DNA from: CAYQDB01 sp964416195
GTDB taxonomy: Bacteria; Zixibacteria; MSB-5A5; GN15; FEB-12
Reading direction: 5' to 3'
Assembly (NCBI GenBank): GCA_964416195.1
Contig: CAYQDB010000022.1
Location: forward strand, 1 to 34,999
DNA: 34,999 bases
Shown: positions 1 to 9,150 of the stretch, piece by piece
How the letters are laid out: each line of letters begins with the position of its first letter
Numbering within the stretch: the stretch's first letter is position 1
The notes under the pieces: model-generated
What the model was told of the DNA's origin: nothing
Seen by the model: only the letters and a program-made list of their open reading frames with translations
The model's database searches: none
Made by a program: the position numbers and the translations under genes

Positions 1-1627
1 CCTTGATCGGTCCCGAACCCAGAAGGAACAGCGCTCCGGCCGTTACAAGGGTGGTTACGTGCGAGTCGAAGATGGCCACGAAGGCTCGCGTGTAGCCGGC
101 GTCTATTGAAGCCCGCACGGTCTTGCCGGTGCGAAGCTCCTCGCGAATGCGTTCAAAAATCAGGATATTGGAATCTACCGAGATACCAATGGTGAGAATG
201 ATGCCGGCAATGCCGGGCATCGTAAGCGTGGCACCAAGAGCGGCCATCACAGCCAGCAGGAAGAATAGATTAAACAGCAAGCCAATATCGGCAATAACCC
301 CGGAAAGACGGTAGTAAATCCCCACCAACAAAAGCACCAGGCTGAGTCCCACCATGAAGGAGAAGAAACCTTTCTTAATGGAATCAATTCCTAATGTAGC
401 ACCGACGACATTCTTCTCAATGATTTCGACCGGCGCCGGCAGAGCGCCTGCTTTGAGGACGATTTCAAGATTTCGAGCGTCTTTTACACCCGCCGATGAG
501 CCCATCGTGATCTGCCCTCTCCTGCGAATCTTAGAGTTGATAAAAGGAGCTGACTCAACCTTGTTGTCGATGACAATCGCCAACGGCTTGTCAATGTTGG
601 CGCCGGTCAACTGCGCGAAGCGGGCGGCACCGTCGCCGGAAAGGGAGAAGTTAACGACGAATCCGCCGTAGGTGCCCTGGCCGAGAGCAATGTTCTCAAG
701 GAATTTGCCCAGGAACTGTACTTTCCGCTTCACCAGATACAGCATGTATACCTCGCGACCATTGCGGATCTCTGAACGAGTGGACCAGCAAAACTGAACA
801 TCGATTGGAATCAGGCTCTGTACCTGGGGTAGATTGAGCCACTTGGTGATCAATTCTCGATCCTTTTTCGGGATGGCAAAGCTGGGCCAGTTGGTGCCGG
901 TCCTATTATTGCTCATAGCCAATTGCAAACGGGAGGTCAGCGGATTTATGTTTTCATCCAGGCCAATGTCCTCGTCGAAGGCAAACATATCTGCGGTGTC
1001 GACGGCGCTGTCCCCCATCAGTTCCGCCAGGATATCTGTATCCTCACCTTCGGCAGTGGAATCTATGGCCGGTTCGGTTTCCTGTGCTATTACCGCAGTG
1101 TCCGGGGCGCCTTCGGCAGTGGTGTCCTTTCTGGCCAATTCGTAGTCATGGATAACGGAATCGATTTTAGTCAACACCAGAGAGGCGTTGTCATAGGTCT
1201 CAAGCAACTTGAACTCAAGCAGGGCGGTCTGGCCGATTAGCTCCTCGGCCCGTGCGGCATCGGTATAGCCGGGCAGGTCGACGATAATGCGGTCATTCCC
1301 CTGTTTCTGAATGACCGGCTCAGCTACCCCCAGGCCGTCAACGCGGTTGCGGATAATCTGTATCGCCCGTTCGACGGCATCCTCACGGCTGGCTTTGTCC
1401 AACTCCTCCATCTTGACTCTCAGGACAACGTGAATACCGCCTTGCAGGTCAAGGCCCAGCCGAATGGCTTTCTGTTGGAGATGTAAGAGCGCTCCGGGGT
1501 CACGATCATTCAGAGCTTCCTTGTCGCCCTTGCTCATGGTCCACAGTTTGAAGGTATTCCAGAAGGCGACGCACGCAAGAATGATCAAAATCGCGGTCAT
1601 GATGATACGCCAATTGTGTTTGGGCAT
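1..1627 (-). CDS. secD: Protein translocase subunit SecD (3' end beyond the window)
   Basis: Inner-membrane partner of SecF that helps drive late stages of Sec-dependent export using the proton gradient. Translated by hand from the ATG at 1625-1627; an AAGGGG ribosome binding site lies about 7 bases upstream. One N-terminal membrane helix (about residues 8-28) is followed by the family motif LGLDLQGG (residues 57-64). Near the C-terminal end visible here are TMPGIAGIILTIGISVDSNI and FLLGSGPIKG, both typical of the SecD membrane domain. About 541 codons are visible; the rest, and presumably secF, lie to the left. Odd feature: roughly residues 155-225 are an acidic Asp/Glu/Thr-rich insert in the periplasmic P1 region. 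Identity is very secure. Confidence 0.97.
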   Translation of the reverse strand, partial: MPKHNWRIIMTAILIILACVAFWNTFKLWTMSKGDKEALNDRDPGALLHLQQKAIRLGLDLQGGIHVVLRVKMEELDKASREDAVERAIQIIRNRVDGLGVAEPVIQKQGNDRIIVDLPGYTDAARAEELIGQTALLEFKLLETYDNASLVLTKIDSVIHDYELARKDTTAEGAPDTAVIAQETEPAIDSTAEGEDTDILAELMGDSAVDTADMFAFDEDIGLDENINPLTSRLQLAMSNNRTGTNWPSFAIPKKDRELITKWLNLPQVQSLIPIDVQFCWSTRSEIRNGREVYMLYLVKRKVQFLGKFLENIALGQGTYGGFVVNFSLSGDGAARFAQLTGANIDKPLAIVIDNKVESAPFINSKIRRRGQITMGSSAGVKDARNLEIVLKAGALPAPVEIIEKNVVGATLGIDSIKKGFFSFMVGLSLVLLLVGIYYRLSGVIADIGLLFNLFFLLAVMAALGATLTMPGIAGIILTIGISVDSNILIFERIREELRTGKTVRASIDAGYTRAFVAIFDSHVTTLVTAGALFLLGSGPIK

Positions 1628-1730
1628 GAAGAGCCCCTTTCCAGTTTTTGAGATTATTGTTAACCAAGCAATTCAACGCTGAAGGCGAACAGAGCAGCTT
1701 CAGCATAACTGGCGGTCAGGACAGGCCGGG

Positions 1731-2177
1731 CTAGCTTGTGCCTGATGGTCTGGCGCCGACAAGAGTGGCACGACAACCCAGATTTGAAGAGACAAGGCTG
1801 GTTGAGGTCAGAATAACCAGGCGGGGACAGGGACAAACAGGCAGCGTATTAGTTCCACTACGGAAGACCGCCTGTCTGTCAAGATGGCTGTCAGTGTTGT
1901 TAGGCTTGAGAACCGGCGGCAAAACAAGGCTGGCCGGACGTGGGCTGCGCGACTTACCACCCGTGGCGACGTCATCTTGAGCACCGCCCGGCAGACACGA
2001 TACCGGCATTTGCCCCTGCCAGTCAGTAGATTCCACACCCAACTGACCCGCTGTGCCGTCCAGAATCGGCCCAAAGGGGATGGCTGTACCGGGGGGCGAA
2101 GTAGCCAGAGCCAGGGCTATGATCAGAGTCAGCGCCGATGCAGCACGCCGAGTTGTTCTTACAATTACCTCATTCAT
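1731..2177 (-). CDS. Possible small secreted protein (148 aa), unrecognised
   Basis: Not a family I recognise. The ATG at 2175-2177 opens a frame whose N-terminus is signal-peptide-like: MNEVIVRTTRR, then a hydrophobic run ending ALALATSPPGTA. The mature part is rich in Pro, Ser and Thr, with a CPCP cluster near the C-terminus. A well-formed sigma-70 promoter on this strand (2191-2218) would start transcription about 7 bases before the ATG, which would make the mRNA nearly leaderless and fits the absence of a ribosome binding site. The next gene in this direction, secD, starts about 100 bases downstream, so the two could be cotranscribed. It could instead be an untranslated leader for secD with a chance open frame. 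Confidence 0.42.
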   Translation of the reverse strand: MNEVIVRTTRRAASALTLIIALALATSPPGTAIPFGPILDGTAGQLGVESTDWQGQMPVSCLPGGAQDDVATGGKSRSPRPASLVLPPVLKPNNTDSHLDRQAVFRSGTNTLPVCPCPRLVILTSTSLVSSNLGCRATLVGARPSGTS

Positions 2178-2190
2178 ATCAAGAGGTGCA

Positions 2191-2218
2191 AATATAGTAT
2201 CCTTTTGACTCAAGTCAA
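2191..2218 (-). promoter_or_regulatory. Sigma-70 promoter for the secreted ORF and secD
   Basis: On the minus strand: -35 TTGACT (2213-2218), 16-base spacer, -10 TATATT (2191-2196). The same hexamers with the same 16-base spacing occur upstream of the malic enzyme gene. The predicted transcription start is near 2184. Confidence 0.55.
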
Positions 2219-2238
2219 TCCACTTTTTTCCAGTAGAG

Positions 2239-2267
2239 TTGACAGATAGCGGTGAAAGCACTACTAT
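2239..2267 (+). promoter_or_regulatory. Sigma-70 promoter of the M16 peptidase gene
   Basis: -35 TTGACA (2239-2244), exactly 17 bases, -10 TACTAT (2262-2267). Transcription would start near 2274. This lies downstream of the first in-frame ATG (2252), which therefore cannot be the start codon, and supports the GTG start at 2336. The decamer TTCCAGTAGA (2228-2237) sits immediately upstream. Confidence 0.65.
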
Positions 2268-2335
2268 CAATCATTATCGTAGTCAACAATGATGGATTTA
2301 GTAAATTAGGTCACTTTTTTAAGGAGATCATTATC

Positions 2336-5107
2336 GTGAGCAGCTTCTTTCCACAACAGGCAAGAACGGCAGGGATGCTTTCGGTTCTTATTCTGGCGCT
2401 ATCACTTACTGTTCTCGGCGCCACTGAGCAGTACCGGCTGGACAACGGGATGCAGGTCATTCTCAAGGAGAATCACAGTTCTCCCATGGTGACCAGTATT
2501 GTCTTTGTCAAGTCCGGAAGTAAATACGAATCGAAGTTCGAAAACGGCATAACGCACTTTCTTGAGCATCTGCTCTTTGACGGGACCGCCAACATGAGCA
2601 GAGAAGAACTTGACGTCTCGATTCAGGACCTGGGTGGGTATATCAATGCTTTTACCCGCAAGGAACTGACAGCTTTCCTGGTGCTGCTGCCTAAGCAGTA
2701 TATTGAATATGGTCTTACAGTCCAGGCCGACATGCTTTTCAACTCAACCTTTCCGGAGGATGAACTTGTCAAGGAACGAAAAGTAGTAATTGCAGAAATT
2801 AATCGCGATACTGAGGCGCCCAGCACCCCGGCCGAATCCTTTATTACTGAAAAGGCCTATGCAGGGACCGATTACAATCGCCCGGTGCTGGGCTACAGCT
2901 CTTTTATAGAAAACATCCCCCGCGAAGCTATTGTTGATTACTGGAAACGATACTACATCCCCCGGAACATGATGGTTCTGGTGATCGGCGATTTCGAGTC
3001 GCAGCACATGAAGGCTACGATTGATTCCATCTTCGGTGGTTTTGAAAACGGACCGGCTGAATCGGGTTCCACCGGCACCGAGAATCTTACCCACAAACAA
3101 CTGGCTGAAGCTGGGAAAACCACTGCCGGCCCGGTAGGACAGCAGGTTTTTGACACGGTTGCCAACGTGACTTCAACCCACATCAACTTCTCCTTTGCAG
3201 CCCCTCATCACAGCGATTCAATGTACATGGCGATGGATCTCCTGAGCCGATTTCTCGCCATGGATGAGGTTTCTCCACTGGTAAAGGCTCTCACTGACGG
3301 CGCCGACCCTCTGGCGACCGATGTCGGGGTGGACCTTGCAACATACAGTGAGTTTTCACGGCTGGAGATATCGGTGACTACTGATAACTCCGACAACAGT
3401 GACAGCATTGTGTCAACTGTTCTGAACCAAGTACAGACGATTGGTCAGTATGTTGCGGATAAAGAAACGATTGATGGGATTAAGATCAGCACCCAGTGCC
3501 AGGAAATCTATGATACAGAGAAACTGCACTACTGGGGTTTTATCATTTCATCCCGTATCATGTCTGTTGGATGGGATTTTATCCAAAGCTACGGCAACCG
3601 CCTGGCGCAGGTAGAGTGGGCCGACTGCCAGAACGCAGCCAAACAGTGGCTCTCTCAGCCAAACTATGTACTTACGATTGTCAAACCGGTGGGACAGTCC
3701 GGCAAGAAACCATACGTTCCGCACGGCCTGTCCGCTGAGGAGATAATCGCTCATTTTGATTCGACCACGTATCCTGAGTATGACCTGGTGCCCGGACACA
3801 AGATCAGTTACCCCCAAACCGATACCGTCAGCTTCGAACTGGTCGATAATGCCGTTTATCACCGTGAAGTCCTGGCCAATGGGATGACAGTGATTATCAA
3901 GTCCAGTCCCGATAGCCGAGTCTTTGCGATGAACGTACTTGGAAAGAATCGCTCCGCCAACGAGCTGTCCGGCAAGACCGGCATAACCGATTTTGTGAAC
4001 CGCTGCCTTGAGAAAGGCACCGTCACCCGTAGCGCCCATGAGTTGGCCAGAGATCTGTCTGAAATCGGGGCACAGGTGACCCTCTATGACAACCCGTGGA
4101 TTCCTTACGACGATCGCTACACAACCCGCCGGTTCTCATTCCTGAAGTTTGAGACTATAGACAAGTTTGCAGAGAAGGGATTCTATCTTTTCTCCGAGAT
4201 GCTATTGAGTCCCTCCTTCGATTCCGTTGAGGTGGAAAACGTTCGCCGATCGATGCTGGGGATACTGGCGCGCCACAACTCGTCGGCAAGAAGTGTCGCT
4301 CGCAATCTCTTCTACCAGACCTTGTTTGACGGGGAGGAGTACGCCAAGCCGATCATGGGAACAAGAGAGTCAATCAGCTCCATCACGATCGCTGATCTCA
4401 GACAGCACCACGCGCAGTTCTATTCTCCAGAGAACACGATTGTATCTATTGTAACCGAAAGGAGCATCCCGGAGGTGATGGGGTGGATAAACTCCAGTTT
4501 CGGCCATTTGCCGAAAGGAGGCTTCATTTCTCAGCAAGCTCAACGGCCTGAACCCATCCTGGAGACACGCACGGCCCATGCAAACCTTGAAAAGGACCAG
4601 GTCAACCTGTACATAGGCTCAATTACGCCCGGCGCCGGAAGCGATGAGGCTGTTCCTCTTGCTATCGCAACATCAATTCTGTCCAACCGACTCTATCTCA
4701 CACTGAGGGAGAAGCAGGGACTGGCCTACTCAGTGGGTGCGAGTACGGTTCTCGACAGGGATTTCGGCTGGTTCTATGCCGTTATGGGTACCGCCGTGCA
4801 AAACTACCAGAATGCACTCGATGGAATACAGCTTCAGATCGAAAAGCTGAAACTGGATGGCCCAACACGGGCAGAACTGAACAGAGCGTGCAACAAGGTC
4901 TGGGGACGTCTGATAAGCGCCAAACTGTCGCGTATTAACCAGGCCTATTATCTTGGGGTGGATGAATACCTCGGGCGTCAGTTGGGTTACGATAAGACCC
5001 TGTTAAAGCAACTTTCGCAGGTGACGGCTGACTCCGTTCGGAAAATGGCGTCGAAGTATTTCAGAACCGATGTCTACGTCCTTGCGAGCGCTGGCAAGCA
5101 ACCATAA
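2336..5107 (+). CDS. Secreted M16 (pitrilysin/insulinase) metallopeptidase, two M16 units in one chain
   Basis: Zinc peptidase of the M16 family, probably acting in the periplasm. I chose the GTG at 2336 because AAGGAG lies 9 bases upstream (2321-2326); an in-frame ATG at 2252 falls inside the promoter. This gives 923 residues with a signal peptide (hydrophobic MLSVLILALSLTVLGA). The inverted zinc motif HFLEH is at residues 74-78, with the distal zinc ligand Glu about 76 residues later in VVIAEINRD. The second half (about residue 500 on) has another M16 fold, with LREKQGLAYSV near its end, but no HxxEH, so it is the non-catalytic partner. This resembles the bacterial two-subunit protease/partner arrangement fused into one chain. 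It appears to be a single-gene transcript. Confidence 0.93.
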   Translation: MSSFFPQQARTAGMLSVLILALSLTVLGATEQYRLDNGMQVILKENHSSPMVTSIVFVKSGSKYESKFENGITHFLEHLLFDGTANMSREELDVSIQDLGGYINAFTRKELTAFLVLLPKQYIEYGLTVQADMLFNSTFPEDELVKERKVVIAEINRDTEAPSTPAESFITEKAYAGTDYNRPVLGYSSFIENIPREAIVDYWKRYYIPRNMMVLVIGDFESQHMKATIDSIFGGFENGPAESGSTGTENLTHKQLAEAGKTTAGPVGQQVFDTVANVTSTHINFSFAAPHHSDSMYMAMDLLSRFLAMDEVSPLVKALTDGADPLATDVGVDLATYSEFSRLEISVTTDNSDNSDSIVSTVLNQVQTIGQYVADKETIDGIKISTQCQEIYDTEKLHYWGFIISSRIMSVGWDFIQSYGNRLAQVEWADCQNAAKQWLSQPNYVLTIVKPVGQSGKKPYVPHGLSAEEIIAHFDSTTYPEYDLVPGHKISYPQTDTVSFELVDNAVYHREVLANGMTVIIKSSPDSRVFAMNVLGKNRSANELSGKTGITDFVNRCLEKGTVTRSAHELARDLSEIGAQVTLYDNPWIPYDDRYTTRRFSFLKFETIDKFAEKGFYLFSEMLLSPSFDSVEVENVRRSMLGILARHNSSARSVARNLFYQTLFDGEEYAKPIMGTRESISSITIADLRQHHAQFYSPENTIVSIVTERSIPEVMGWINSSFGHLPKGGFISQQAQRPEPILETRTAHANLEKDQVNLYIGSITPGAGSDEAVPLAIATSILSNRLYLTLREKQGLAYSVGASTVLDRDFGWFYAVMGTAVQNYQNALDGIQLQIEKLKLDGPTRAELNRACNKVWGRLISAKLSRINQAYYLGVDEYLGRQLGYDKTLLKQLSQVTADSVRKMASKYFRTDVYVLASAGKQP

Positions 5108-5127
5108 CCGTTTTCATGCGAAAACGG
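5108..5127 (+). terminator. Hairpin directly after the M16 peptidase gene
   Basis: Perfect 8-bp stem CCGTTTTC / GAAAACGG with an ATGC loop, starting at the base after the TAA stop. No T-run follows on either strand, so intrinsic termination would be weak; it may instead protect the mRNA end. Confidence 0.35.
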
Positions 5128-5181
5128 GTCGTGTCGTCAGGTGCTGTCTGAACGTGGCAGTGTGATAGAGGGAGATTCTTC

Positions 5182-5532
5182 TCAGGTTGCCGGGGTGTTG
5201 TTCTCGTTTGTAGTCTCAGGCGAGTCTGCTTCCGGTTCAGGACTTCTCGTCTCGACATGTTTCCTGAGTGGCGTAAACATGAACAGGATCAGCAACAGGG
5301 CAGGTAGAAAAATGGGGATATATCGGACTGCGAGGGGAACCTCGACGCTCGGCACGTCCGGTTCAGGAGCTGTGGGGTGGCCATGCCTTGTCCATCCACC
5401 GCTGCCGTCAGGTACCCATCGGTCCTCCCCCTGCAGAAAACCGTATGATTGGCCATAAATAGCCTGTAGCATCAGCGATGACACCAGAAACAGGAGTATG
5501 ATACCTATGAGCAAGAGGACGACGTTACGCAT
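5182..5532 (-). CDS. Small two-helix membrane protein, unknown function
   Basis: About 116 residues. A strongly hydrophobic helix opens the protein (VVLLLIGIILLFLVSSLMLQ). A short Pro/Gly-rich external segment follows (about residues 35-65, GSGGWTRHGHPTAPEP), then a second helix (YIPIFLPALLLILFMFTPL) and an acidic Glu/Pro/Thr-rich tail. I used the ATG at 5530-5532. A TTG at 5557-5559 is in frame and has AGG about 8 bases upstream, so the true start may be 27 bases earlier. It lies downstream of the TonB-receptor gene on the same strand, about 120 bases away, and converges on the M16 gene. I recognise no family. Confidence 0.6.
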   Translation of the reverse strand: MRNVVLLLIGIILLFLVSSLMLQAIYGQSYGFLQGEDRWVPDGSGGWTRHGHPTAPEPDVPSVEVPLAVRYIPIFLPALLLILFMFTPLRKHVETRSPEPEADSPETTNENNTPAT

Positions 5533-5677
5533 ACTGGCAAAGTAGTGAAGCGGGCGCAAAAGTCAACCTACCCTTGATACTAGGAGAGCGGTAGGTCGTT
5601 CCAAATGGAGTTCGCCTCAGGCGGACGGTATGAGAACACCAACAACTTACTGCTATACTGTTGCTTGGTTGGGATGC

Positions 5678-7993
5678 TCAAAATCTCCACCGAAATCCCA
5701 CGCTCGGCAGAATCCCGGCGTCGTAGATGAATCCATCAGAGGTATTGACGATTGGATTGACGCGACCGGTGACGTTCGCTACTGTAATGAACAACTCCGA
5801 GTTCCCAAAGTCGAAATTGATATGGGCATTGAGCACGGCGTTCAACGGAAAGCGTGCCTCGTTCTCAGCGCTGAGAACGCTCTCGTAGTATTGTTCACTA
5901 AGGCGATGTTCGTCGTAGTAGAATGAAGCCGAACGTGTGGGTGTATATGGAAACCCGGTTCGGATATTAGCCTCGCTTGAGACTGAGATCACCTGGCTAA
6001 GCCGATAGGTAGCTTGCATGAAGAGCTTGTGTGGGGAGTTCAGCTCATATGGTATTGTCATGCCACTGACGATTTTCTCTCCATGTGTATAGCCATAGAA
6101 GGCATAGAAGTCTACCCGGGGCGACCACAAGCTGTCCAGGTCAAGTGTGATATCGCCACCATAGAAAGCCAGCCGATCGTTTGGCTGCATGGTAATAAAG
6201 CCATCTTTAACGGAGCCGTCGGCATTGACGTGGGCAAAATCAACCGTAGCCGCCGGTAGATTGTCAATCCACTTAGCGAAGAGGCCAAACCCGACTTTTC
6301 CAACCGACAGGTTGGCTGAGGCCAGTTGCGTCTGTACCGGCTTGAGACGGTTGTAGTCGACATGTATCAATACCTGGTAGGGTTCGAGTATTTTATTCGC
6401 AGGATTCTCGGCAAATGAGCCCAAGAAAAGACTCAGCTCGCTGACTTCACCCGTTTCTATCGTGGCCCGGTTACGAAAGAGAAGGGCGGTGCCGTTGTCC
6501 AGGTTCCTGAAGTATTCCGCTCTTACACCTGTCTCGAACCGGATACCAAAGAACGACTGTGTCACAGAAACGTAAGCGGCATTATTCAATTCCCGTCGAC
6601 TGCCGCTATAGGTTCCGTATAGCTGGTTTAGTTCCGCCTGGTAGATGAACGGGTTGTCACTGTTGGCGTCTGGGGGACGGAAGTTCCAGCTATACTGGGT
6701 CATGTTCACCTCGCTGTGTGAGACGTACTCGAGCTGGTTGCCGAGCGTCAAAAGCCCACTTCCGAGCGGAAAGCACATTTCGATATATCCCAGATTAGCC
6801 TGGCGATCTGCCGTCAGGTCAAGTTTCACGCCATCAGCTTGCTCTCCCGGCAGCGATGATGCCTGGTACTCCTCGTGGCTCAATTGCACCGCTGCCTTCA
6901 CCTTTAGAAGCATCTTGTCATAGGCAGCATCCCATCGCAGTCCCACGTAGTGTTCGTTGGTATGCAGGTAGGTATCCACGCCGTATGGATTGCCGGCTGT
7001 AGCCTCGATACCATAAGAGAGAAAATCCTGCACGTGGTACTGATCCAGGACCAAGTGGTGGTGACCTGACACTCTCAGACCGGAGGATGCAAAAATGTCC
7101 TGAAAATTTGTTGGTGGCATGGTCCGGCGATCGGATTGTATCTCAAACTGCCTGACCAGCTTGTCCAAAATCGATTTCCGCAACGAGCCCAATATGAAAT
7201 ATTGCGGGCTTCCAATCGAGAACGATCCGGTTACCTCAACCATGGAAAGATTTACCTCCCCGTGAGAGTGCTTTTGGAATGGATGTCCGGTACTCAGCTC
7301 TATGGCAGAAGGCGACCCGAGATGCGCGCTTGTTCCCTGAGGGTGGAATGTCATCCCTTTTATGACTGAAGCAGGAATAATTGAGAAAACTCCATAGTGA
7401 TTCGGGTTGCAGCCTATTTCGATTCCATTGATGTAGTACTCCGGTTGAGTTCCGTTGACGTTGATTTTTGAGGAATGGTTCGATCCCTCACGCACAACTT
7501 GCGGCTGCTTGATGGCGCTGGTCGGATTAGTGGGGATAAGTGATTGCACTGCGGCCTTGGCGATCCTCCGCTGCCCTAGGGAAACCGTGGACGCCGCCTG
7601 TTCCCTTTTGGGCTGCACTTTGATGGTTCCCATGTGTACCGATATCTGCTGGAGTTGGAAGTCCACGATGACAGTGTCACAAGATTCATCTGAGGAGACC
7701 ACTGCCGCTTGAGGCTCAAATCCGACCGATGAGACCTTTATCATCAGGCTGTTGTCATTGAGGGACATTATGGTCTCAGTGAATCTACCGGCTGAATCAG
7801 TCGGGCAGGCAGATAGAACCTCCCCTCCAGCATAGAAAACCACAGTGGCTCCAATGACCGGATCGCCTGCCATATCCATCACTTTACCGGCAATTGGCTG
7901 TTTGCTGTTTGAGCTTGCCCCGACTTTTCCTGATGTGAAAAGCGATAAGGTAAAAACAATCAGCAGAAGGCGTATTATGACTATTCTTATCAT
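5678..7993 (-). CDS. TonB-dependent outer-membrane receptor with carboxypeptidase-regulatory-like N-terminal domain
   Basis: 771 residues. A signal peptide (to about residue 26, ending VGASS) is followed by a CarboxypepD_reg-like beta-sandwich (about 33-115; AGKVMDMAGDPVIGATVVFY). A plug-like segment (about 130-230; VNGTQPEYYINGIEIG) and a long barrel follow. The final residues GFRWRF end in an aromatic residue, the usual outer-membrane insertion signal. This architecture is typical of Bacteroidetes and other FCB-group TonB receptors. The plug is somewhat reduced and the substrate cannot be told. AGGGTG lies about 9 bases before the ATG. The GTyCGCC-TCA-GGCGrAC hairpin at about 5610-5630 lies between this gene and the small membrane protein downstream. 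Confidence 0.85.
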   Translation of the reverse strand: MIRIVIIRLLLIVFTLSLFTSGKVGASSNSKQPIAGKVMDMAGDPVIGATVVFYAGGEVLSACPTDSAGRFTETIMSLNDNSLMIKVSSVGFEPQAAVVSSDESCDTVIVDFQLQQISVHMGTIKVQPKREQAASTVSLGQRRIAKAAVQSLIPTNPTSAIKQPQVVREGSNHSSKINVNGTQPEYYINGIEIGCNPNHYGVFSIIPASVIKGMTFHPQGTSAHLGSPSAIELSTGHPFQKHSHGEVNLSMVEVTGSFSIGSPQYFILGSLRKSILDKLVRQFEIQSDRRTMPPTNFQDIFASSGLRVSGHHHLVLDQYHVQDFLSYGIEATAGNPYGVDTYLHTNEHYVGLRWDAAYDKMLLKVKAAVQLSHEEYQASSLPGEQADGVKLDLTADRQANLGYIEMCFPLGSGLLTLGNQLEYVSHSEVNMTQYSWNFRPPDANSDNPFIYQAELNQLYGTYSGSRRELNNAAYVSVTQSFFGIRFETGVRAEYFRNLDNGTALLFRNRATIETGEVSELSLFLGSFAENPANKILEPYQVLIHVDYNRLKPVQTQLASANLSVGKVGFGLFAKWIDNLPAATVDFAHVNADGSVKDGFITMQPNDRLAFYGGDITLDLDSLWSPRVDFYAFYGYTHGEKIVSGMTIPYELNSPHKLFMQATYRLSQVISVSSEANIRTGFPYTPTRSASFYYDEHRLSEQYYESVLSAENEARFPLNAVLNAHINFDFGNSELFITVANVTGRVNPIVNTSDGFIYDAGILPSVGFRWRF

Positions 7994-8101
7994 TGAACTA
8001 GCACCCTAACCTCAGCCGCTCAAAAGCCATACCACCCTTCCAAATTTTCAAGCGACAGCTTATTTACCTGTGGTGTAATGAGTTACCGGACGTACGTAGT
8101 T

Positions 8102-8136
8102 TTGCAGAGGGTGCATTTCTGCTCACTATATGCACC
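8102..8136 (+). promoter_or_regulatory. Promoter with overlapping dyad upstream of the EamA-Nudix pair
   Basis: -35-like TTGCAG (8102-8107). The -10 is either ACTATA (8125-8130, spacing 17) or TATATG (8127-8132, spacing 19). A perfect 7-bp dyad GGTGCAT (8110-8116) / ATGCACC (8130-8136), 20 bp between half-site centres, lies over the spacer and -10. This is the arrangement of a repressor operator. The remainder of the 8000-8181 gap shows only a short GTCAT-AATAA-ATGAC palindrome. Confidence 0.4.
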
Positions 8137-8181
8137 GGAAGTCATAATAAATGACTGTGAATTGCTACTGGAGGCCAAGCT

Positions 8182-9150
8182 GTGGTTTCCCTGACGGCGA
8201 CCGCTGCATATATTGGCTCTATGGTCTATCTTGGAGAACTGGCGGGACTGGCGACCGCCGTGCTGTGGTCTTTTACATCGATATTTTTTACCCAGGCGGG
8301 CAGGTTAGTTGGGTCATTCAATACAAACAATATCAGGCTTTTGATGGCTGTTTTTCTTTACGCCGGATTTTCACTGGTAACAACTGGCAGTCTATATCCC
8401 CAGGAGGTGAATAGTCAGCAGTGGTTTTGGTTGGGGCTTTCCGGTATTGTGGGGCTTGTCATCGGAGATGGCTGTGGCTTTCAAGCACTGGTCTTGATTG
8501 GGCCTCGACTAACCACGCTCCTTTATGCCAGCGCTCCAGTTATGACTACGATCATTGCCTGGGGCTTCCTCGGCGAGCAGTTGAGCCTCTGGGACCTCCT
8601 CGGTATCGTTGTTACGATCGGTGGAGTTAGTTGGGTTGTAATGGAGCGGAAATCTGGGGACGGTAATAGCCATAAGCCAGGCCGTGGCTACCCCGGCAGT
8701 CATTCTCTGCTCAAGGGTGTCATGCTTGGTTTTGTTGCCGCTCTGGGGCAGGCAGTCGGACTGGTACTGGCCAAGTATGGGATGCTTTATGCGGGAGGGA
8801 GCGTGGAACCCATGCCGGCGGCTTTTATCAGAATGGTCGTCTCGCTGGTAGCGATGGGGGCGATAACAATCGTCCGAGGTGAGACTTCTACCACTCTCAG
8901 GGCCATAAAGAACAGACGGGCGCTGGCATTCTGTGCAGCCGGGGCTGTTGTCGGTCCTTTCCTGGGTGTTTGGATGTCCCTGGTAGCAGTTAAATACATT
9001 GCCGCCGGCCTGGCCTCGACCCTGAACTCCACTACACCTGTTATGGTTCTACCTCTGGTTATATTATGGTATAAAGAGAAAGTAAGTTTAAGGGCAACTC
9101 TTGGCGCGGTCTTGACGGTTTGCGGCGTGGCGCTGATATTTCTTTTCTGA
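8182..9150 (+). CDS. EamA-family (drug/metabolite transporter superfamily) permease
   Basis: 322 residues, about ten hydrophobic segments arranged as two EamA repeats (about 17-150 and 178-322); the second ends TPVMVLPLVILWYKEKVSLR then LGAVLTVCGVALIFLF. Start is GTG at 8182, chosen because CTGGAGG lies 7 bases upstream. EamA proteins export or take up small metabolites; the substrate cannot be deduced. The stop TGA shares its last A with the ATG of the next gene (TGATG), so the two proteins are almost certainly translated from one message, linking this transporter to the Nudix-like protein. Confidence 0.88.
   Translation: MVSLTATAAYIGSMVYLGELAGLATAVLWSFTSIFFTQAGRLVGSFNTNNIRLLMAVFLYAGFSLVTTGSLYPQEVNSQQWFWLGLSGIVGLVIGDGCGFQALVLIGPRLTTLLYASAPVMTTIIAWGFLGEQLSLWDLLGIVVTIGGVSWVVMERKSGDGNSHKPGRGYPGSHSLLKGVMLGFVAALGQAVGLVLAKYGMLYAGGSVEPMPAAFIRMVVSLVAMGAITIVRGETSTTLRAIKNRRALAFCAAGAVVGPFLGVWMSLVAVKYIAAGLASTLNSTTPVMVLPLVILWYKEKVSLRATLGAVLTVCGVALIFLF

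Noticed and set aside
2252..2335. Longer M16 peptidase start at ATG 2252
   Set aside because: It lies upstream of the predicted transcription start, has no ribosome binding site and gives a poor signal peptide; GTG 2336 has AAGGAG 9 bases upstream.
8141..8155. GTCAT-AATAA-ATGAC palindrome as a terminator
   Set aside because: Only a 5-bp AT-rich stem without a T-run; too weak to terminate transcription.
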